In this document: positions 34,468 to 45,069 of the stretch, piece by piece
Position numbering within the stretch: position 1 is the first letter of the stretch
Layout of the letters: every line of letters starts with the position of its first letter
Assembly (NCBI RefSeq): GCF_900106045.1
Contig: NZ_LT629802.1
Span: 434,001-498,000, forward strand
From: Pseudomonas mucidolens
GTDB lineage: Bacteria > Pseudomonadota > Gammaproteobacteria > Pseudomonadales > Pseudomonadaceae
Direction of reading: 5' to 3'
DNA length: 64,000 nt
Made by a program: the position numbers and the translations under genes
Notes under the pieces: generated by a model
What the model saw: the letters and a program-made list of their open reading frames with translations, nothing else
What the model was told of the DNA's origin: nothing
The model's database searches: none

Positions 34468-37206
34468 ATGTTTGCGCCTTTGTTAAAGAAACTTTTTGGA
34501 AGCAAGAATGAGCGCGAAGTCAAACGCATGCTCAAGACAGTGCAGTTGGTCAATGCCTTCGAAGAGCAGATGGTTGCCCTTTCGGACGAGCAATTGCGCG
34601 CCAAGACCGAAGAGTTCAAGGCCCGCATAGCCAAAGGCGAAACCCTCGACAAATTGCTTCCCGAAGCCTTTGCGGTTGCCCGTGAAGCCGGCAAACGCGT
34701 CATGGGCATGCGCCATTTCGACGTTCAGTTGATCGGCGGCATGACCCTGCACGAAGGCATGATTGCCGAAATGCGTACCGGTGAAGGCAAGACCCTGGTG
34801 GCCACGCTGGGTGTTTACCTCAACGCGCTGTCCGGCAAGGGCGTGCACGTGGTGACGGTGAACGACTACCTGGCTCGCCGGGACGCCAACTGGATGCGTC
34901 CGCTCTACGAGTTCCTCGGCCTGACCGTCGGCGTGGTAACGCCGTTCCAGCCGCCGGAAGAAAAGCGTGCCGCCTACGCCGCTGATATTACCTACGGCAC
35001 CAACAACGAATTCGGTTTCGACTACCTGCGCGACAACATGGCGTTCAGCATGGAAGAAAAATTCCAGCGCGAACTTAACTTTGCCGTGATCGACGAAGTC
35101 GACTCCATCCTCATCGACGAAGCGCGTACCCCGTTGATCATTTCGGGTCAGGCCGAGGACAGCTCGCGCCTGTACACCGAAATCAACAAGCTGATCCCGC
35201 GTCTCGAGCAACACATCGAAGAAGTGGAAGGCGAGGTGACCAAAGAAGGTCATTACTCCATTGACGAGAAGACCCGCCAGGTCGAGCTCAACGAAGCCGG
35301 CCACCAGTTCGTCGAGGAGATGTTGACTCAGGTCGGCTTGCTGGCTGAAGGCGAGAGCCTGTATTCGGCGCATAACCTGGGCCTGCTGACCCACGTGTAT
35401 GCCGGCCTGCGCGCTCACAAGCTGTTCAATCGCAACGTCGAGTACATCGTCCAGGACGGCCAGGTCGTATTGGTCGACGAACACACCGGTCGTACCATGC
35501 CCGGTCGTCGCCTTTCGGAAGGCCTGCACCAGGCCATCGAAGCCAAGGAGATGCTCAACATCCAGGCCGAGAGCCAGACGTTGGCGTCAACTACCTTCCA
35601 GAACTACTTCCGTCTGTACAACAAACTGTCCGGCATGACCGGTACCGCTGACACCGAAGCGTTCGAATTCCACCAGATCTATGGTCTGTCGGTGATGGTT
35701 ATCCCGCCGAACAAACCCCTGGCGCGTAAAGACTATAACGACCTGGTGTTTCTGACGGCCGAAGAGAAATACGCGGCCATTGTCGCCGACATCAAGGAAT
35801 GCATGGCCCAGGGCCGTCCGGTACTGGTGGGTACCGCGACCATCGAAACGTCCGAGCACATGTCCGGTCTGTTGAACAAGGAAGGCATCGAGCACAAGGT
35901 CCTCAACGCCAAGTTCCACGAAAAAGAGGCCGAGATCATTGCCCAGGCCGGCCGCCCCGGCGCGCTGACCATCGCCACCAACATGGCTGGTCGTGGTACC
36001 GACATCTTGCTGGGCGGCAACTGGGAAGTGGAAGTGGCATCCCTCGACAACCCGACTCCCGAGCAGATCGCCCAGATCAAGGCCGACTGGCAGAAGCGTC
36101 ACCAGCAAGTGCTGGAGTCCGGTGGCTTGCAGGTCATTGCTTCCGAGCGTCATGAATCGCGCCGTATCGACAACCAGTTGCGGGGTCGTGCCGGCCGTCA
36201 GGGTGACGCCGGTTCCAGCCGTTTCTACCTGTCTCTGGAAGACAGCCTGATGCGCATCTTCGCATCGGATCGCGTGAAGAACTTCATGAAGGCCCTGGGC
36301 ATGCAGTCCGGTGAAGCCATTGAGCACCGCATGGTGACCAATGCCATCGAAAAGGCGCAACGCAAGGTCGAAGGCCGCAACTTCGATATCCGTAAGCAAT
36401 TGCTGGAGTTCGATGACGTGAACAACGAACAGCGTAAAGTGATTTATCACATGCGTAACACGTTGCTGGCCGCTGACAACATTGGCGAAACCATTGCCGA
36501 CTTCCGCCAGGACGTGCTGAACGCCACTGTTTCCGCGCATATCCCGCCACAATCGCTGCCTGAACAGTGGGACGTCGCTGGCCTGGAGGCCGCGTTGAAG
36601 AGCGACTTCGGTGTCGACTTGCCGGTCCAACAATGGCTCGACGAAGACGATCATCTGTACGAAGAAACCCTGCGTGAAAAACTGATGGCCGAACTGTTGG
36701 CCGCGTACAACGAAAAAGAAGAACAGGCGAGCGCCGAAGCGCTGCGCACCTTCGAGAAACAAATCGTGCTGCGCGTGCTCGACGACCTGTGGAAAGACCA
36801 CTTGTCGACCATGGATCACCTGCGTCACGGTATCCATTTGCGTGGCTACGCCCAGAAGAACCCGAAGCAGGAGTACAAGCGCGAGTCGTTCACGCTGTTC
36901 TCCGAGTTGCTGGATTCGATCAAGCGCGATTCGATTCGTGTGCTGTCCCACGTTCAGGTACGCCGCGAAGACCCGATCGAAGAAGAAGCGCGCCTGCGTC
37001 AGGAAGCCGAAGCCCTGGCCGCACGCATGCAGTTCCAGCATGACGAAGCACCTGGCCTTGACGCGCCGCAGGTGCTGGGTGAGGAGGCCGATATGGCTGA
37101 TGTCGCCCAGGCGCCTGTGCGCAACGAGCAGAAGCTGGGCCGTAACGAGCCATGCTGGTGCGGTTCCGGCAAGAAGTTCAAGCACTGCCACGGCGAAATC
37201 AACTAA
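34468..37206 (+). CDS. secA: Preprotein translocase ATPase SecA
   Basis: Drives secretory proteins through SecYEG with ATP. At 912 residues it is full length. It begins [20 protein letters not shown], has Walker [14 protein letters not shown], the DEAD-box region [20 protein letters not shown], helicase motif [13 protein letters not shown], and the IRA1/helical wing domains. The C-terminal zinc/SecB-binding tail ends [14 protein letters not shown] with three Cys and one His ligand. ATG 34468 follows AAGTGTGGAAGAACC; a longer frame to 34429 runs through the leader hairpin and is not used. Confidence 0.97.
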   Translation: MFAPLLKKLFGSKNEREVKRMLKTVQLVNAFEEQMVALSDEQLRAKTEEFKARIAKGETLDKLLPEAFAVAREAGKRVMGMRHFDVQLIGGMTLHEGMIAEMRTGEGKTLVATLGVYLNALSGKGVHVVTVNDYLARRDANWMRPLYEFLGLTVGVVTPFQPPEEKRAAYAADITYGTNNEFGFDYLRDNMAFSMEEKFQRELNFAVIDEVDSILIDEARTPLIISGQAEDSSRLYTEINKLIPRLEQHIEEVEGEVTKEGHYSIDEKTRQVELNEAGHQFVEEMLTQVGLLAEGESLYSAHNLGLLTHVYAGLRAHKLFNRNVEYIVQDGQVVLVDEHTGRTMPGRRLSEGLHQAIEAKEMLNIQAESQTLASTTFQNYFRLYNKLSGMTGTADTEAFEFHQIYGLSVMVIPPNKPLARKDYNDLVFLTAEEKYAAIVADIKECMAQGRPVLVGTATIETSEHMSGLLNKEGIEHKVLNAKFHEKEAEIIAQAGRPGALTIATNMAGRGTDILLGGNWEVEVASLDNPTPEQIAQIKADWQKRHQQVLESGGLQVIASERHESRRIDNQLRGRAGRQGDAGSSRFYLSLEDSLMRIFASDRVKNFMKALGMQSGEAIEHRMVTNAIEKAQRKVEGRNFDIRKQLLEFDDVNNEQRKVIYHMRNTLLAADNIGETIADFRQDVLNATVSAHIPPQSLPEQWDVAGLEAALKSDFGVDLPVQQWLDEDDHLYEETLREKLMAELLAAYNEKEEQASAEALRTFEKQIVLRVLDDLWKDHLSTMDHLRHGIHLRGYAQKNPKQEYKRESFTLFSELLDSIKRDSIRVLSHVQVRREDPIEEEARLRQEAEALAARMQFQHDEAPGLDAPQVLGEEADMADVAQAPVRNEQKLGRNEPCWCGSGKKFKHCHGEIN

Positions 37207-37235
37207 AATTTTTGCCTGACGCTGCAGCACCCCGC

Positions 37236-37267
37236 GCCGCGACCGGCTTCAGCCGTCGCGGCGTTTT
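37236..37267 (+). terminator. Terminator after secA
   Basis: GCCGCGAC pairs with GTCGCGGC over an 11-base loop and is followed by GTTTTGCC. Confidence 0.65.
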
Positions 37268-37327
37268 GCCATTATTTCTCCGTCGACGACGACGGCGCAG
37301 ACATCACTTTTCTTGAGGAGCGCATTC

Positions 37328-38545
37328 ATGGCTGTTGGTCTTGGTCCTTTGCCCACGCTGCACCCGGTGGCCGGTTTTGAACTCGGTATTGCTTCGGCCG
37401 GCATCAAGCGCCCGGGGCGCAAGGATGTGGTGGTGATGCGCTGTGCCGAAGGTTCGACCGTCGCCGGAGTGTTTACCCTCAACGCCTTCTGCGCGGCGCC
37501 GGTGATTCTCGCCAAGCAACGTGTCGAAGGTGAAGTGCGTTACCTGTTGACTAACACCGGCAATGCCAACGCCGGTACCGGCGAGCCTGGCCTGGCCGCC
37601 GCCGCCCGGACTTGCGCCAGGCTCGCGGAACTGGCGGGTGTCGAGGCCAACCAGATCCTGCCGTACTCCACCGGTGTGATCGGCGAACCGCTGCCGGTGG
37701 AAAAGATCGAAGGCGCGCTGCAGGCGGCGCTGGATGACCTGTCCGAGGATAACTGGGCGGCCGCGGCCACCGGGATCATGACCACCGACACCTTGCCCAA
37801 GGGTGCCAGTCGCCAGTTCGTGCATGACGGCGTCACCGTCACCGTCACCGGCATCAGCAAAGGCGCCGGCATGATCCGCCCGAACATGGCGACCATGCTT
37901 GGCTACATCGCCACCGACGCCAAAGTCTCGCGTGACGTGCTGCAAAACCTGATGCTGGACGGCGCCAACAAGTCGTTCAACCGCATCACTATCGACGGTG
38001 ATACCTCGACCAACGACTGCTGCATGTTGATCGCGACCGGCAAAGCCGATGTGCCGCCAATCACCTCCTCCAACGGGCCGCTGTTTGCCGCACTGAAGCA
38101 GGCGGTGTTCGAAGTGTGCATGGAAGTGGCCCAGGCCATTGTGCGCGACGGCGAAGGCGCAACCAAATTCGTTACCGTTGAAGTCAATGGCGGCGGCAAC
38201 CATCAGGAATGCCTGGACGTCGGTTACACCGTGGCCCATTCGCCGCTGATCAAGACCGCGTTGTTTGCTTCCGACCCGAACTGGGGGCGTATTCTGGCTG
38301 CCGTCGGGCGTGCCGGTGTGCCGAACCTGGACGTCAGCCAGATCGACGTGTTCCTGGGCGAGGTGTGTATCGCGAGCAAGGGCGCCCGCGCCGAGACCTA
38401 CACCGAAGCGCAAGGCTCGGCAGTGATGCAGCAGGAAGAGATCACTATCCGCATCGAGTTGGGGCGCGGTGAATGCAGCGAGACCATCTGGACCACTGAT
38501 CTGTCCCACGAGTATGTGAAGATCAACGCCGAATACCGCACCTGA
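37328..38545 (+). CDS. argJ: Bifunctional glutamate N-acetyltransferase / ornithine acetyltransferase
   Basis: Recycles the acetyl group from N-acetylornithine to glutamate and also makes N-acetylglutamate in arginine synthesis. The precursor has 405 residues and cleaves itself into alpha and beta chains before the catalytic Thr in [18 protein letters not shown]; the motif is intact. [15 protein letters not shown] and the C-terminus [13 protein letters not shown] are typical. ATG 37328 has GAGGAG nine bases upstream. It probably shares an operon with the Nudix gene. Confidence 0.96.
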   Translation: MAVGLGPLPTLHPVAGFELGIASAGIKRPGRKDVVVMRCAEGSTVAGVFTLNAFCAAPVILAKQRVEGEVRYLLTNTGNANAGTGEPGLAAAARTCARLAELAGVEANQILPYSTGVIGEPLPVEKIEGALQAALDDLSEDNWAAAATGIMTTDTLPKGASRQFVHDGVTVTVTGISKGAGMIRPNMATMLGYIATDAKVSRDVLQNLMLDGANKSFNRITIDGDTSTNDCCMLIATGKADVPPITSSNGPLFAALKQAVFEVCMEVAQAIVRDGEGATKFVTVEVNGGGNHQECLDVGYTVAHSPLIKTALFASDPNWGRILAAVGRAGVPNLDVSQIDVFLGEVCIASKGARAETYTEAQGSAVMQQEEITIRIELGRGECSETIWTTDLSHEYVKINAEYRT

Positions 38546-38613
38546 TAGGGGAGTGGCGGACAGGGCTGCCTGGCAGCCCTGACATTCAAGGTAGGGTGAG
38601 AGGACGTAGCAGG

Positions 38614-39558
38614 GTGAAACGAGTTCATGTAGCAGCAGCGGTCATTCGTGGTGTCGACGGCAGGATTCTGCTGGCGCGTCGCGCGGATACCCAACATCAG
38701 GGCGGCCTTTGGGAGTTTCCCGGTGGCAAGGTGGAGGCCGATGAAACGGTTGTCGCGGCGCTGGGTCGAGAGTTGCAGGAAGAGTTGGGTATCCAGGTCA
38801 CCACCACCCGGCCGTTGATCAAAATTCAGCATGACTATCCGGACAAGCAGGTGTTGCTGGATGTCTGGGAGGTCAGTGGGTTTACCGGCGAGCCCCACGG
38901 CGTGGAAGGGCAGCCCATTGAGTGGGTCGCCCAGCGGGACTTGATCAACTACGCGTTTCCGGCGGCGAATGCACCTATCGTCGCGGCCGCCCGTTTGCCC
39001 GCCGAGTACCTGATCACGCCGGGCGAGCTGGAAACCCCGACCCTGTTGCGTGGGATACAGCGAGCGGTTGCTGGCGGAATCAGGCTGGTGCAACTGCGCG
39101 CGCCCAACGGCTACGATCCGAAGTACCGGGATTTGGCGGTGGACGCTGTCGGTCTGTGTGCCGGCAAGGCGCAATTGATGCTCAAGGGGCCATTTGAATG
39201 GCTGGGTGATTTTCCTTCCGCGGGCTGGCACATGACCTCGGCGCAACTGCGCAAGTACGCCAGCAAGGGACGCCCGTTGCCCAAGGATCGCTGGCTGGCG
39301 GCATCCTGTCATAATGCCGAGGAACTGGCGCTGGCCGAATTGATGGACGTGGATTTCGTCACGCTGTCACCCGTGCAACCGACCCAGACCCATCCCGAGG
39401 CCCAGCCGCTGGGTTGGGAGCAGGCGAGGCAGTTGATCAGTGGGTTCAGCAAGCCTGTCTTTCTGTTGGGCGGCGTCGGGCCGGCTGAGCGGGAAAAAGC
39501 GTGGGACGCGGGGGCTCAAGGTGTAGCGGGGATTCGGGCGTTCTGGCCTGAGGTTTGA
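38614..39558 (+). CDS. Nudix hydrolase fused to a ThiE/TenI-like domain
   Basis: A 314-residue two-domain protein. The N-terminal MutT-like Nudix domain (1-130) has the box GGKVEADETVVAALGRELQE followed by ELGI; MutT removes oxidised dGTP. The C-terminal half (about 140-314) is a thiamine-phosphate-synthase-like barrel with SCHNAEE, DFVTLSPVQPTQTHP and LLGGVGPAE. The ThiE substrate loop is altered (GWHMTSAQL), so synthase activity is doubtful. This fusion is common in Pseudomonas (PA4400, from memory). GTG 38614 follows AGAGGA; GTG 38596 is the alternative. Confidence 0.88.
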   Translation: MKRVHVAAAVIRGVDGRILLARRADTQHQGGLWEFPGGKVEADETVVAALGRELQEELGIQVTTTRPLIKIQHDYPDKQVLLDVWEVSGFTGEPHGVEGQPIEWVAQRDLINYAFPAANAPIVAAARLPAEYLITPGELETPTLLRGIQRAVAGGIRLVQLRAPNGYDPKYRDLAVDAVGLCAGKAQLMLKGPFEWLGDFPSAGWHMTSAQLRKYASKGRPLPKDRWLAASCHNAEELALAELMDVDFVTLSPVQPTQTHPEAQPLGWEQARQLISGFSKPVFLLGGVGPAEREKAWDAGAQGVAGIRAFWPEV

Positions 39559-39577
39559 GGTGCCTTACCTGGCCTTA

Positions 39578-39657
39578 TCGCGAGCAAGCCCGCTCCCACA
39601 TTGGACCGAGTTCCACCTTTGGAATGCAGTCGAATGTGGGAGCGGGCTTGCTCGCGA
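39578..39657. repeat. REP doublet of the TGTGGGAGCGGGC type, arms head-in
   Basis: Perfect 23-base inverted arms at 39578-39600 and 39635-39657 across 34 bases. The arms are the same family as at 33599 but in the opposite relative orientation. It lies between the convergent Nudix and adenosyltransferase genes. Confidence 0.85.
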
Positions 39658-39694
39658 TGAGGCTCGATAAAACACTACAAAACCCAGCAGAATG

Positions 39695-40273
39695 TCAGTG
39701 CGGCTTAGCCGCCGGCTGCCACAAAACCTCGGCAACCCCCTGCCGCCTGGCAATCACCCGCGCTGCCACAAACAGCAGATCCGATAGTCGATTGATATAC
39801 GCCAAGCCCACCCCCTCCAACGGTTCCAGCGCATTCAACTGCTGGCACCTGCGTTCCGCACTGCGGGCCAGGCTCCTGCAGATGTGCGCCTGAGCGATCA
39901 AGGCCGAACCGCCTGGCATGATGAAGTTCTCCAGCGGGCCGACCTCGTCATTCCAGCGATCAATGGCTGCTTCCAGCCGATCAACCTCACCGGCATTCAG
40001 CGCCTTGTACACCGGCATCGCCAGCTCGCCACCCAAGTCGAACAAGCGGTGCTGGCAGGGGCTCAGCACCTCGATCACATCTTCCAGCCCTGGGTGCTTG
40101 CCACTTTGTTTCTCGAGGCCCGCCAGCAGCAGTCCCAGTTGACTGTTGAGCGTGTCGACTTCGCCAATCGCCTCTACCCGGGGATGATCCTTGGGCACGC
40201 GGCGGCCGTCACCCAGGCCGGTCTCGCCTTTATCGCCAGTTCGGGTGTAAATCTTCGACAGGCGAAAGCCCAT
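39695..40273 (-). CDS. ATP:cob(I)alamin adenosyltransferase (PduO type)
   Basis: Transfers the adenosyl group of ATP to reduced cobalamin. The 192-residue protein begins MGFRLSKIYTRTGDKGETGL, the ATP-binding segment of the PduO/MMAB family. Further motifs are AIGEVDTLNSQLGLL, FIMPGG and AHICRSLARSAERR. ATG 40273 lies two bases after the stop of the sensor kinase gene; the frame is open far upstream inside that gene but this is a shadow. Co-transcription with the kinase is likely; why they are linked is unclear. Confidence 0.9.
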   Translation of the reverse strand: MGFRLSKIYTRTGDKGETGLGDGRRVPKDHPRVEAIGEVDTLNSQLGLLLAGLEKQSGKHPGLEDVIEVLSPCQHRLFDLGGELAMPVYKALNAGEVDRLEAAIDRWNDEVGPLENFIMPGGSALIAQAHICRSLARSAERRCQQLNALEPLEGVGLAYINRLSDLLFVAARVIARRQGVAEVLWQPAAKPH

Positions 40274-40275
40274 GA

Positions 40276-42324
40276 TCAGTGCTCCTGCTGAATGAATGCT
40301 TGAGGGGGTAATTGGCTGCCCGCCAATGGCAGACGCAAGGTGAAACACGTGCCTTGACCGAGGGTGGAGTGAACTTCCATCTGGCCTTTGTGATTGTTGG
40401 TGATGATGAAATAGGACACCGACAGCCCAAGGCCGGTGCCCTGGCCAATTTCCTTGGTGGTAAAGAAGGGTTCGAAGGTGCGCTTGCGTACGTTCTCGCT
40501 CATGCCGATGCCATTGTCTTCGACCTGAATCTCCGCCCACGGCGGGTTGAGGCGAGTCCGCAGGATGATGCGCCCCGCCTCGCCGTCCTCTGCACGCTGA
40601 TGGATGGCCTGGGCGGCGTTTTTCAACAAGTTGAGCAACACTTGTTCCAACTCGTTGGCGGTGCCGGGCACCGGCCCCAACTGTGGATCGAACTGGCGGA
40701 TGATCGCCTGCCCCTTGAAGTCGAAGCCAATCGCCAGGTCGAAGTCGTTGCCGGCAATCTCGACCGCTTGATCGATCAGCCCCGGCAAGTCGCAGGGCGC
40801 CATCTGGCGGTTGCTACGGCGGCTGAAGCTGAGCATATGCGTGACGATCTTTGCTGCGCGCGCGCCGGCTTGCTGGATCCCGTCAAGCAGTTGCGGGACT
40901 TCGCGGCTTTGCAGGTAGCGGTTGACCGTGTCCAGCTCTATGCCTGCCTGTTCGGCGTGTTCAAGGTTTTTCGGCAGATCCGCTGACAAGCGCCGGCGAA
41001 TGTTCTGAACGTTGTGCAGGATTGCTCCCAGCGGGTTATTGATCTCGTGGGCCATGCCGGCGGCAAGACCGCCGACCGAGAGCATTTTTTCCGACTGCAC
41101 CATCATTTCCTCCAGCGACAGGCGCTGGGTGATGTCATCGATCCGAATCACTACCCCGCGTCCGGCGCCGCCCATCAGCGGATAAAAGGTCAGGGCATAG
41201 TGCTTGGGCTCGTCGTCCTTGATCCAGGTGACGCGCTCGATGCGTTCCACGGTGTGTTCTTCCACCGCGGCCTTGAGTTGCGGCAGGTACGGCTTGAGCG
41301 GTTCGAAGGCAAAGAAGATCGGCTGGTTCAGCGCCTCGTCCAGGCGCGTGCCCGAAAGGGCGCTGGCTTCCTGGTTCCACTGGGTCACGTAGAGTTGTTC
41401 GTCCAGGGCGATCAGCGCCGATGGCATGGAGTCAATGATGCTGTTGAGGTAGTTCTGAAACCCGGTGAGTTTTTTCTCGATCTTGCTGCGTACCTGGACT
41501 TCCAGCTCAAGTTTGCGATTGGTGTGGCGCGTTTCCTCGGCCAGGCCTTGAGCCTGGTCAAAGGCGGCCTGGGAGTCGTCGCGCGCGCGTTTGAGCTGTT
41601 GTTCGCGCGCTTCGATGCGCGACAACATGGTATTGAATGCTTCGGCCAGGCTACCGATTTCGTCACGGTTGCCACGGTGGGCGCGGAGGGCGTAGTTCTC
41701 TTCCCGGGTGACCTGGCGCGACAGTTCTTCCAGCTCATGGATGGGGCGTGTAATTAGCCGTTTGATTTGCCGGGCAATGACCAGCCACAGCAGCACGCTG
41801 AAGATCAGGATGCCCAGGCTGGCGGTCAAGGTGCCGGTATAGAACGCGACCGGCAGTTCGCTGCTGGCCACCAGGAGCAAATGCCCCGAGGGCTGGCCGG
41901 GTCGAAGCAAGGTAATGACCTGATTACTGCGAAATTCGGTGACCTGCCAGCCTTCGATGTGTCGGTAGTTTTCCGGCAGGTGCAACCGTTCACCCTGTTG
42001 CAGCTGAGCCAGTCGATCGCCATTGCTGTCGTACAGCGCCGCGGCGCGCAGCGGTGAATAGCTGGTCAGCTCGTTGAGCAAGGCTTTGGCCTGGGCTGGG
42101 GAGTCCAGGGCTTGAGAGGCGAGCGTCGGGTTGGACACCAGTCGGCCGATAGCTTGCAAGGCCTGGGGCGCCATGCTTTCCTGGGAGATCCAGTAGGCCG
42201 CGCTGATAAAGCTCAGGTTGGCCATCAGCAGCACGGTGGTCAGCAGTGCCAGCAGGGCCGCCAGCAGTTTCTGTCCAACCGGTAGATTTTCGAGACGCTG
42301 GCGCAGTGGCATCGGTTTTTTCAC
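40276..42324 (-). CDS. Membrane sensor histidine kinase with HAMP and PAS domains
   Basis: A kinase of about 682 residues. TM1 (LLAALLALLTTVLLMANLSF, near residue 18) and TM2 (near 160) flank a ~120-residue periplasmic sensor; then HAMP (ITRPIHELEELSRQV), a coiled coil, a PAS domain (IDSMPSALIALDEQLYVTQW), the H-box LAAGMAHEINNPLGAILHNV, N-box NLLKNAAQAI and G-boxes VEDNGIGM and GTGLGLSVSYF. No response regulator is adjacent, so it is an orphan. The start is uncertain: GTG 42324 (chosen), TTG 42330 or ATG 42312. Confidence 0.85.
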   Translation of the reverse strand: MKKPMPLRQRLENLPVGQKLLAALLALLTTVLLMANLSFISAAYWISQESMAPQALQAIGRLVSNPTLASQALDSPAQAKALLNELTSYSPLRAAALYDSNGDRLAQLQQGERLHLPENYRHIEGWQVTEFRSNQVITLLRPGQPSGHLLLVASSELPVAFYTGTLTASLGILIFSVLLWLVIARQIKRLITRPIHELEELSRQVTREENYALRAHRGNRDEIGSLAEAFNTMLSRIEAREQQLKRARDDSQAAFDQAQGLAEETRHTNRKLELEVQVRSKIEKKLTGFQNYLNSIIDSMPSALIALDEQLYVTQWNQEASALSGTRLDEALNQPIFFAFEPLKPYLPQLKAAVEEHTVERIERVTWIKDDEPKHYALTFYPLMGGAGRGVVIRIDDITQRLSLEEMMVQSEKMLSVGGLAAGMAHEINNPLGAILHNVQNIRRRLSADLPKNLEHAEQAGIELDTVNRYLQSREVPQLLDGIQQAGARAAKIVTHMLSFSRRSNRQMAPCDLPGLIDQAVEIAGNDFDLAIGFDFKGQAIIRQFDPQLGPVPGTANELEQVLLNLLKNAAQAIHQRAEDGEAGRIILRTRLNPPWAEIQVEDNGIGMSENVRKRTFEPFFTTKEIGQGTGLGLSVSYFIITNNHKGQMEVHSTLGQGTCFTLRLPLAGSQLPPQAFIQQEH

Positions 42325-42358
42325 AGGCAAGGAACAGGCAGGCAGGGTAGCGCGTGCT

Positions 42359-43279
<921 letters not shown>

Positions 43280-43413
43280 TTATTGCTCCACAAGCCGCTG
43301 GGCGAGCCAAGCAGCCCAGCGTAAAGAGTCGTTATAATGCCCGGGCATTTTACCCGCAAGCCAGGCGCGCTCCATCTCTATTGAGTCGCGCCCCTTTTTC
43401 CTGGAGAAATTAC

Positions 43414-43899
43414 ATGCCGTCGTTCGACGTGGTATCTGAACTGGATAAGCACGAAGTCACCAACGCCGTCGAGAACGCCGTCAAGGAGCTGGACCGTCGT
43501 TATGATTTGAAAGGCAAGGGCAGTTTTGAGTTCAAAGAGAAGGATCTGACGGTCAATCTGACTGCGGAAGCTGATTTCCAGTTGGAAGCGATGATCGAGA
43601 TTCTCAAGCTGGCCCTGGTCAAGCGCAAGATCGATGTGCAGTGCCTTGAGGTCAAGGACGCCTACGCATCCGGCAAGCTGATGAAGCAGGAAGCTGTGCT
43701 TAAAGAAGGCATCGACAAGGAGCTGGCGAAAAAGATCGTCGCTCACGTCAAGGATGCCAAGCTCAAGGTCCAGGCCGCGATTCAGGGCGAGCAGGTGCGT
43801 ATCACCGGCAAGAAACGTGACGATCTGCAAGAGGCCATCGCGGCTCTGCGCGCCAAAACGTTCGACATGCCGCTGCAGTTCAATAACTTTCGCGACTGA
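43414..43899 (+). CDS. yajQ: YajQ-family nucleotide/cyclic-di-GMP-binding protein
   Basis: A 161-residue protein of the YajQ (DUF520) family, with [20 protein letters not shown] at the N-terminus and the conserved end [17 protein letters not shown]. Some homologues bind cyclic-di-GMP (Xanthomonas XC_3703, P. aeruginosa PA4395) and affect virulence. CTGGAG lies before the ATG, and TATAAT at 43333-43338 is a likely -10. Divergent from panE. Confidence 0.93.
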   Translation: MPSFDVVSELDKHEVTNAVENAVKELDRRYDLKGKGSFEFKEKDLTVNLTAEADFQLEAMIEILKLALVKRKIDVQCLEVKDAYASGKLMKQEAVLKEGIDKELAKKIVAHVKDAKLKVQAAIQGEQVRITGKKRDDLQEAIAALRAKTFDMPLQFNNFRD

Positions 43900-43956
43900 T
43901 TTCTTTGGAACCTGTGGGCGTTTTCGACGTCCGACGCCGCAGAGCCTGCAGAAACG

Positions 43957-43978
43957 ATTGAGCCCTTCGGGGCTCAAT
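43957..43978 (+). terminator. Hairpin after yajQ
   Basis: Perfect nine-base stem ATTGAGCCC/GGGCTCAAT closed by a TTCG tetraloop. The T-run is absent, so it may end transcription weakly or protect the 3' end. Confidence 0.5.
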
Positions 43979-44030
43979 TGCTGTGGCGATCTTTATTGCA
44001 GCCGCACATCCGGTAATCAGGAGAATATAG

Positions 44031-44873
44031 ATGGATTTGAACGCTGAAGTGGAACACTTGGTCAAGGCTTCCCAGGCCTGGATCCCGATGCTCATGGAAT
44101 ACGGTAGCCGGGTCTTGCTGGCCTTCATCACCCTGGCGATCGGTTGGTGGCTGATCAACAAGCTGACCCATAAAATGGGGCGCTTGCTGGCCATGCGCAA
44201 TGCGGATCTGGCGTTGCAGGGCTTTGTCACCAAGCTGTCGAATATTGTGCTGAAGATTATGCTGATCATCAGCGTGGCCTCCATGATAGGGGTGGAAACC
44301 ACCTCGTTTGTCGCCGCGATTGGTGGTGCGACCCTGGCCATTGGCCTTGCGCTGCAAGGTAGCCTGGCGAACTTTGCCGGTGGCGTGCTGATCCTGTTGT
44401 TCCGTCCGTTTCGCATCGGTGATTGGATCGAAGCCCAGGGTACGGCGGGTACCGTCGACAGCATCCAGATCTTCCACACGGTGATTCGTACCGGTGATAA
44501 CAAGACGGTCATTGTGCCCAATGGCATTCTGTCCAACGGCATCATTACCAACACCAACCGCCAGCCAACCCGCAAGGTGATCTTTGATGTGAGCGTGGAC
44601 TACGAGGCGGATCTGCAAAAAGCCCGTGAAGTCCTGCTTGAATTGGCCAAGGATCCACGCGTTCTGGCTGATCCCGAGCCGGTAGCGGTGATTTCGACGT
44701 TGGGTGACAGTTCGATCACAGTGTCCCTGCGGGCGTGGACCAATACGTCGGATTATTGGGATGTGGTGTTCATGCTTAACGAACTGGCCCGTGGCCGATT
44801 GAAAACAGCCGGGATTGATATTCCGTTTCCACAGCGGGTTATTCGTGTCGTACAGGAAACTGCTGCCGAGTAG
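44031..44873 (+). CDS. Small-conductance mechanosensitive channel (MscS)
   Basis: A 280-residue inner-membrane channel that opens on hypo-osmotic shock. Three helices are visible (about 25-45, 65-90, 93-125); the pore helix TM3 has the Gly/Ala pattern GGATLAIGLALQGSLANFAG. The beta domain follows with RIGDWIEAQGTAGTV and VPNGILSNGIITN. Length and layout match E. coli MscS. GGAGAATAT is before the ATG. Confidence 0.93.
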   Translation: MDLNAEVEHLVKASQAWIPMLMEYGSRVLLAFITLAIGWWLINKLTHKMGRLLAMRNADLALQGFVTKLSNIVLKIMLIISVASMIGVETTSFVAAIGGATLAIGLALQGSLANFAGGVLILLFRPFRIGDWIEAQGTAGTVDSIQIFHTVIRTGDNKTVIVPNGILSNGIITNTNRQPTRKVIFDVSVDYEADLQKAREVLLELAKDPRVLADPEPVAVISTLGDSSITVSLRAWTNTSDYWDVVFMLNELARGRLKTAGIDIPFPQRVIRVVQETAAE

Positions 44874-44984
44874 TAGCGAGTATTTGATCAAGCCTGCTCG
44901 AATGGTCAGGTTTGATTCATGTTGGCAAACTAGATAGCTAGCTTGCTAGTGTATGGCGCGACATTTCTGAAATAAAACTGTAAT

Positions 44985-45026
44985 AAAAAAGCCGCCCCAC
45001 TTGTTATCAAGTAGGCGGCTTTTTTG
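44985..45026. terminator. Bidirectional terminator between mscS and the oprD-like gene
   Basis: GCCGCC/GGCGGC outer stem with ACTTG-TTAT-CAAGT inner stem, flanked by an A-run and a T-run. Confidence 0.88.
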
Positions 45027-45069
45027 TTAGAGCCGAAACTCTAGTTCATCGCTGTAATTAACGCGTTAA

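Noticed and set aside
35587..37230. 547-residue minus-strand frame inside secA
   Set aside because: Antisense shadow; secA is intact on the other strand.
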